Shown here: positions 16,443 to 22,480 of the stretch, one piece after another
Layout of the letters: each line of letters opens with the position of its first letter
Numbering within the stretch: position 1 is the stretch's first letter
Source of the DNA: Bremia lactucae
Taxonomy: Eukaryota > Oomycota > Peronosporomycetes > Peronosporales > Peronosporaceae
DNA length: 22,480 nucleotides
NCBI RefSeq assembly: GCF_004359215.1
Contig: NC_090610.1
Location: forward strand, 10,963,808 to 10,986,287
Reading direction: 5' to 3'
The notes under the pieces: generated by a model
Databases searched by the model: none
What the model was told of the DNA's origin: nothing
The model's input: only the letters and a program-made list of their open reading frames with translations
Made by a program: the position numbers and the translations under genes

Positions 16443-19423
16443 TTAGGCACTTAACAACTCTTGCAGGACGTTCTCAATAAAACTCACAAAACTCGAGTCA
16501 ATTTGCTCCTCCTCGTCTTCGCTATGCTTCCGAATGGATAATCTTTTGATAGTCCCTTCCAAGTTGCCACTGTCTACTCCAATCATTAATTCAACACAAA
16601 ACACGCACTGAAGCTCGGTCTGTATGTAAAATGAAAAGTCAAACAAGGGTTAGACCGCTGCGTGTATGCAGTTATCAAAAAGTCTTTACCATTTCTGCAA
16701 AGAAAAAGAATTTGAACAATTTGTCCAAACTCCCACTTGCTAAACAACTAAGACAATTGCTACGAAAGTGCTCGATGACTTCGTCCACTTCGGGAATTTC
16801 GTTAAGAGAAAACGATATCGACGCGCTGCATGGACAGTGTTTAGCGAAAAAAACTTTATGCGATAAAAAAAACTTACATCTTTATTGCTGTCGCCCAAAC
16901 CTCTTCGAATTTTCCAGCGTCAATGGAGGGACTCTCGACCAGATGATTGCGTGCCAACATCGTGCCTTCATCACCACTATCCCCATCATCCACTTTTTCT
17001 TCGTCATCCAAAGATGTTGCATGCGATACGGTACGGGAAGCTGAGTGAATTACTGAGTAGGTAATTGACTGTGCCTTCATTGCGTCGGGCTCTCTGCCGC
17101 TTCGAGATTGCAGCCGTTTCTGACTCACTGCAGGACTATAAGTATAAAGCTTATTTCCACGCGTTTGAACCTGGCCCGCAAACTGGTAAAGTGCATGCTT
17201 CAATATTTTCATGAAGATAATGTGTCCGTTTCTATATAAAAGTGAATTGACAATCCACTTAAGCGTCACAAACATGTCTGTCAAGCCCGGCATGACACTA
17301 ATTTGTACAAGAAACATAGTCCCTTCGGACTTCTACGAGCAAATTTTAGCTCAATTTCAATTATAGATATCAATATAAAACTTTTACCTGTTCTGCGATG
17401 AACGCCCCCTGTTGTTGCCCTGCAAGCTTCTCGCTAGACACGCAAACCAACCGATATGACTGCAAGAATGATTCGAGGTCGCGCGGGTCCAGCTCATGAG
17501 CATCGACACAGCCAAACTCTACAGACCATTCCTCTCTATACGAGATAAGATAAATGGGTGTCATCAAAGCAACACCAACGCATTATTGCCCAAAGCGTTG
17601 CAACGTACAGTTCTTCGTTTGCAGACTCCCACATCAGCGCAAATTCGCTACCGCTTACAGTAGGACGCTCCAGTAGAAATTCTTCAGCAGCATTTGTAGA
17701 AGAGCCCGATATAACTTCAGTGCTTAAATGTTCGAAAGGCTGGCCAGTAGAGCTAGCACAAGAATCATCATCATTTACGGGATTAGAGTCGCTAATAAAT
17801 GTAAAAGCAGATCCAGTGGGATCCGTTGACTCGGAAGATGGTAGTTCAATTCTGTTCACGACTGATTCATCCAAGCTGCTAACAGAAATGGATTTCATGC
17901 CACATCTAATTGCCGAAAGAGGCGCGCATGATGCTATTATATCGGAATCGCCGTCGTGGTCGTTATGCTGGTTGCTAATTTTATAATTTGAGGTCTGGTG
18001 ACGTATATCGCTATCGCCAAACCTTTCTCTGTGATTAGAATTCAAGTCGCTGGACGTTCCCACTGATTCAGCACGGTACGGGAGTTGCATTCCATGGGCA
18101 GACAGCTTTTTTCCTTCTTCACTGATGGATCGTTCTCGGCCTTCTCGATTATTAGCAGTAGGTGGGCAAGCAGAGCCAACATCTTCTTCAGTAGTGTCTG
18201 GATCAGCAAATTGCGGATTATCTGGATCTAGCCGGACAGCGGCAATCGCTTGCAGTAGCTTTCGCGCATCGGCGCGATAAATATTGTCATTTCGCTGCTG
18301 AGAAATATGCGTAAAGACATCTAAATTATCCTCCAACTCTTGCACACACAAATTCTGCTTTAATAAAGCCATTGTAGCGACAAACGCGTTCCGATGCACC
18401 TAATTTTATCCAGCATGTTTAACTTAGACTAAATTAAAACAAAATGCTTTTAGTTTTATCGTACGTGCGAAGCGTAGAATTCATACTTAGCTTGAAGCCT
18501 CTCCACCAGTACATCTGCAACTCCCTATTAGCAAATGCAATGTAAAAATAAGCTAGCATTTTCAGGTACCACGCTACGCACGTGTCTATCTTTCACCCCG
18601 AGCTCCAGTACGCCACTCAGGAACGTTCCCACTTTTTCATCTTTAAGGGAGCCATAACACACTGCGTTGACCAATTTTATTACCGCAGATGAAGCCTTCG
18701 GTTTTCCAGGACTTTTTTTTGTAACTACGGCACTAATATTGACGTGCGGAACACGCAGTCTGTGCCCCCATGATTTCTTTACAGGTGCGCTGCTGCCATT
18801 CGAGCTAGCACCTTTTAAAATATATAAACGGACACTTTGTCCAAATCTAATAACATCTCCATCTTGAACAATGCACATATATGTAAGCAACAGTGTGGTA
18901 AGATATTGATCATTTTGCCAAACCGCACCTACCATGCAGAAGATAGGGATCGTGCGGTGGAATCTTCTTTCGGCCCACGTACGTGCCATGCCGTGACATG
19001 AGATCAACCATCTGCGAGCATTCAACGCAAAAATCTTGCAAGATTAATACAATGTCCAGCATCATTGCGTGCCTCAATTTCACGCACATATATGCCGCCT
19101 TCGTCATCGTGAATGACCGCTGCGTGCTTCCTTGAAACCGATGGGTTGCCCAACACGTGATCACAGCTCTCCTGATCACGCCCAAATAAATTAACGCGCT
19201 GTGTGGCTACCATGTATGTAGCACATTGACGGCCATCGCGAAAGGCTTCAAGCCTCGCATGCAAGTTGGAGTCAGCCGGCATGCACGCCCTGCAGACGAA
19301 ATTTAACAGAACAGTTAGACACTGAGACGCTCTTTGAAATATTCAAAGAATCGCGCACCAATCTGGTGGTTGGAAGGAAGCAGTGCTGGTGCACAGGAAG
19401 GCGGCGCGTCGAGGGGAGTCCAT
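16443..19423 (-). CDS. FHA-domain protein with two C-terminal beta-adaptin-appendage-like modules (10 exons, 797 aa)
   Basis: Exons on the minus strand: 19359-19423, 19088-19289, 18933-19011, 18582-18862, 18465-18524, 17609-18399, 17388-17535, 16878-17332, 16690-16825, 16443-16619; the sum is 2394 nt and every junction is GT-AG and in phase. Residues about 40-133 form an FHA domain of the NIPP1/SNIP1 style: NLFGRD, SVSRKHAAV, VDLMSRHGTYVG, DGDVIRFG. A helical stretch (about 165-295) and a Ser/Asp-rich disordered linker (about 296-475) follow. Then come two modules (about 480-600 and 682-797) that each begin with F-X3-W (F482/W486, F684/W688) and end in a strand plus amphipathic helix, like the platform subdomain of beta-adaptin ears. 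A phosphopeptide-reading trafficking adaptor is an inference. The junction at 18400-18464 joins what could be read as two genes. Confidence 0.72.
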
Positions 19424-19580
19424 ACCGTCGCCGCGGATGACTGTGCCGCAGGGATAATAATAGAACCGAAAACGTCATATTTAATGATGTTTTATTGGCT
19501 AAAATACTGTGCGAAAGCTTGTCACTAAGGCGTTTTCAGATTAAATGCTGTGATTAAGATTGCACCAGCCTTCACGGAGC

Positions 19581-21824
19581 TTAGGCTGACTCGAGCATCA
19601 GCTCGGCTGGGACTGCCGTACCAGCGTATGGTCCCCGGTTTAGATTCAATTGCAATTTTTTTAGGATAAATGGCTCTAAAACATCACAAAAATAACCCCA
19701 ACGCTTACATGAGACAACGTGAAGCCTAGCTTCTAAAGCAAAACTAAAATGCGTACCTAACAGCAATTTGAATGGAGAGGCTAGCACAGCATCCAACACG
19801 GCAAACTTCCACTCGCGTGTTTCCTTGGTTGGCTCAGTGTTGCGGTCCATTATGAATTCAAAAAAGCCGCCGTACGACAGCAGTGCTCGCATTCCCCATG
19901 GATTGTTTTGCGCCGCAACTGAGCGCAGAATGTGAAAGACGGACGTCCGCAATTCATGAAAGGGCTGCTTTAATGCGTTCATTAGCAAATTCATTGTTGA
20001 CTTTTGTGCGCATTCCTCGCCAAGACTATTGAATAACCGCTCGCACATGCTCCAAATACTCGCATTCTCTTCAAGTACTTCTTCTGGCTTTCGTGAGAGC
20101 CGCGTGGGTGCTCCGAGAACGCGTGCCAAGGAATGACAACAATTGGTTTTGATTGTCAATTCGGCGCTTCTGCCGGACTGTAGCCACAATCGGCAAATGT
20201 TTCGGTGCTGGAGCAGAAGTTGAAGCTCTGCATAGTGAATATAATTGCACGTCAAGCACTTTTTGGCTATATTAGAAGACTTAGTTAAGAGTTCATTACC
20301 TTTTTCGGACGAAGATGCAAAGGCAGCTAACGCGTCCATAGCAGCCATCCGCTGTAGCGAGTCTGGGCTTTGAAATTTGCTCTCGACAGTCTCTAAGAAG
20401 GCTTTTGAGAGTGTTGCATTTCCCCAAGCCCACGACTCAGTGATCAAAGCGGCTGCCGTTGCCGACACTTCGCCTACAAGCCTGATAGCGTTTCCTCCTA
20501 CGAATGGGTCTTATAACATATTTACTTAGCTCAATTCCTGATTACTAGATAGAGCCTTAAAGGCTACCTTCCGTCATTGCCAGCAACGTTGTTAAAGTTC
20601 CTGTAGATACATTGCGTAAGAGCTTTGTCCAGCATGGGTGCGCAACAATTGGCAAGTAGACTTACCAGACCGAAAAATATATTGCACGCCAAGCTTGGTC
20701 TGGCATATGACTGGCACCAGGTCTACGATATTCATCAAGAACAGTGGATCGTCCGATTCTAAGCAATTTAAAATCTGCAGATAAAATACGTCAAGCCAAC
20801 GACTAAACATCAAAGAGTTTCACCGCACCAAAGTAATGGCACCCGTTGAAATGCCATAATTCATATGTGTGTCGCTCTGTGCGCAGATCTTTGCTACTGT
20901 CTCCAAATACCGCGTGTACTCAATTGAATTTAAAGGAATCTCACTAAACAACCCCATAAGTTTCAGGTTGATATATATGCAAATATAAATACAAGTTCCA
21001 TTGATTTTATTTGAACACTTAGCGTACCTGCGCTGGGACTTCAGCGAGTCTAGCACTACTAGATAGAAGCTGCTGTCAGGAATTCCTGAAAGCTGATTAA
21101 TTGCGTTAATCGCTAATTACAGTGACAACCACACGGTGACTTTACCTTAATTAGCACCGTCGAGGCCTTAGCGGCCACTTCAGCGTCATCATCAGCAATG
21201 ATTCGACAAATCTGCTTTAGAACGGGCGCATCCGCCTAGGCCATTGGTACAGCACCAGAATTTTACTCAAGCACATGACTTTGACCACAATACAGGAACG
21301 ATTTTTCACGCACCACTACTCTAACCTTATCCAACGGCGGATTTCGGTTTAATTGTGCAATGAACTGGCTAAGAACAAGAACTCTTGCTTTTGTCTCAAC
21401 ATGTGCTAGCCCAGCCAAAACATACGGTACAATCTGCCAAGCCAAAGGGCGCGTGAGAAAAATTTGATGAATGTATGCGATCTATCGACGTACATCCGGC
21501 TGAAAAAAGAGGCTCGAGCCGTCGCCCTCAGCGCTTAACACTCGATTGATGCAATCACATGCTTGTTTTACCTACTTGCAGCAGATAAATAGGATTAAGA
21601 ATATAAAAAAACAGCATTCTTGGCAGCTGGCGAGAACGGACCTGCTTTGCGGATCCTCGGTCGCTGGCATCCTGCAGGCATGCATATAGCAGATCGACAG
21701 GCATTTGCTCGAAAAATTCATGCACCAGATTTTGTTCTTGCTCTTTCGCATACATATGAGCTGAAGTTGCGATGATTGTCTTCTGAAAGCGCACCAACAC
21801 CTTCCAAGCAGAACTCAAATCCAT
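19581..21824 (-). CDS. PSMD5: 26S proteasome non-ATPase regulatory subunit 5 (PSMD5/S5b), assembly chaperone (9 exons)
   Basis: Exons on the minus strand: 21642-21824, 21494-21571, 21326-21433, 21146-21235, 21028-21092, 20829-20943, 20666-20774, 20568-20600, 19581-20497; the sum is 1698 nt (565 aa) with consistent phases and introns of 53-90 nt. The protein is all-helical with HEAT/ARM-like repeats. The C-terminal third matches PSMD5: PFHELRTSVFHILRSVA, NNPWGMRALLSYGGFFEFIM, DRNTEPTKETREWKFAVL and RGPYAG near the end. PSMD5 binds Rpt proteins of the proteasome base and chaperones 19S assembly in the cytosol. The start is uncertain: an upstream frame with ATG at 21887-21889 (MMEILSRFLNS) lines up with residues just before MDLSSAW but is out of frame by one base, so the true N-terminus may be about 20 residues longer. 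It lies in tandem upstream of the FHA gene. Confidence 0.87.
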
Positions 21825-22305
21825 CGGGTTAGGATCAGCAATCTCGCCGTATTGTAACTATTTAGAAAACGAGAAAGAATTTCCATCATAAGAGCAACTT
21901 CGCACGATCCTATTATACGTATAATTATTTTTAAAAAAATTGGCGAATAATTTGCTCGTTCTAGACAATTAAAAAGCAGCTAATAAGTCTTAGCTAGTAA
22001 GGGTTAATTCTTAGAGGCTTTAGAATAGAGAAAAAGTAAAACTCTATTAATATATTAAGTTTTTTTATAACGATCTGCTCTCTTCTGGCTTTAACATATT
22101 AGTAAGTAACTATGCAATGCTCCTCCTTGGCGATGCCTAATCGTGTCATGTAACGATTGACGGGGTTACTTCAAACCTCAATAAACCAATCAATAGTAGA
22201 CTAATGTCTTATTGCGTCAAAATTATTTAAATTAGGTAATATTGGAACTATTAAGTCAAAATAAATAAAAAATAATTTTGTACTTCTATTTTTATTACTC
22301 TCATG
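21825..22305. other. AT-rich intergenic region upstream of PSMD5
   Basis: The first 65 bp contain the possible out-of-frame PSMD5 N-terminal codons. The rest is strongly AT-rich with T and A runs (for example 21930-21938, 22061-22067 and 22266-22276). No gene, tRNA or repeat was recognised before the LTR begins. Confidence 0.5.
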
Positions 22306-22480
22306 TGTAACGGGGTGTATCGTTACATGAAATTAACACTTAAAGGTTGTTAATTAATATATTATCTAAAAGGTAGATAATTTTGGAGGATATTACTTTA
22401 TGTAGTAATGTTCAGAATTCTTATCCATAAATTGGTATACACCATTATATCTATTTATTCCGCAGACTAATCAGCTGTAG
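22306..22480 (+). repeat. Partial LTR of a second gypsy copy (cut by window end)
   Basis: It starts with TGTAACGGGGTGTATCGTTA and follows the first 176 nt of the left LTR with about eight substitutions and one deletion, counted by eye. Its orientation is opposite to the left copy. Whether it belongs to a full element, a 3' LTR or a solo LTR cannot be seen. Several stem-loops are partly degraded here relative to the left copy (for example two changed pairs in the stem corresponding to 2592-2623). Confidence 0.93.

Noticed and set aside
16874..17317. An extra intron inside the eighth exon of the FHA gene (donor after the LK of VTLK)
   Set aside because: The exon is open throughout and the residues after VTLK align with the final helix of an appendage platform, so no intron is needed.
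18400..18464. Reading the FHA part (stop at 18456-18458) and the downstream part as two genes
   Set aside because: A GT-AG intron of 65 nt joins them in phase, the gap is too small for a terminator and promoter, and the second part starts at a splice acceptor rather than a convincing start codon. RNA evidence would settle it.
1..22480. CRISPR arrays, bacterial operons, tRNA genes
   Set aside because: None seen. Short repeats in 1-2745 are inverted stem-loops of unrelated sequence, not direct repeats with spacers.

Overview
The window looks like nuclear DNA of a peronosporalean oomycete (Phytophthora or downy-mildew type). The reasons are short GT-AG introns (mostly 52-90 nt, intron-rich small genes), closely packed genes, oomycete-like LSU/ITS2 pieces, and a Ty3/gypsy element whose Gag resembles the Phytophthora-type families. 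The species cannot be fixed from this sequence; taxonomic statements are inference.

Layout. Positions 1-2745 hold the 5' half of a Ty3/gypsy retrotransposon on the minus strand: LTR 2290-2745, primer-binding site, broken gag, retropepsin. It ends leftwards in a perfect 266-bp inverted repeat. The whole element is crowded with short perfect hairpins. Positions 2746-3565 are a patchwork of LSU, ITS2 and SSU rDNA scraps plus a stray gag fragment in the opposite orientation. Positions 3705-21824 are a gene island: an RbfA-like gene (-), a single-exon copper P-type ATPase (+) head-to-head with it, an RluA-family pseudouridine synthase (+), a frame-broken gene remnant (+), NOP56 (-), a secreted tyrosinase (+) head-to-head with NOP56, an FHA-domain protein with two beta-adaptin-appendage-like modules (-), and PSMD5 (-). 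A second copy of the same LTR starts at 22306 on the plus strand, so two LTR copies in opposite orientation bracket the island.

Functionally this is not an operon or a single pathway. RbfA, NOP56 and the pseudouridine synthase serve ribosome or RNA maturation; PSMD5 serves proteasome assembly. The Cu-ATPase and tyrosinase are a suggestive pair, because a secretory-pathway copper pump could load a secreted copper oxidase, but physical proximity is the only local evidence. Exon structures were built by hand from splice motifs and frame continuity; for the RbfA-like, pseudouridine synthase, FHA and PSMD5 genes the exon lengths sum to a multiple of three.

The observations most worth following are: (1) the hairpin-saturated retrotransposon; (2) the copper pump carrying a tandem array of CX3C rather than CXXC metal-binding modules; and (3) the FHA plus double appendage-platform protein.
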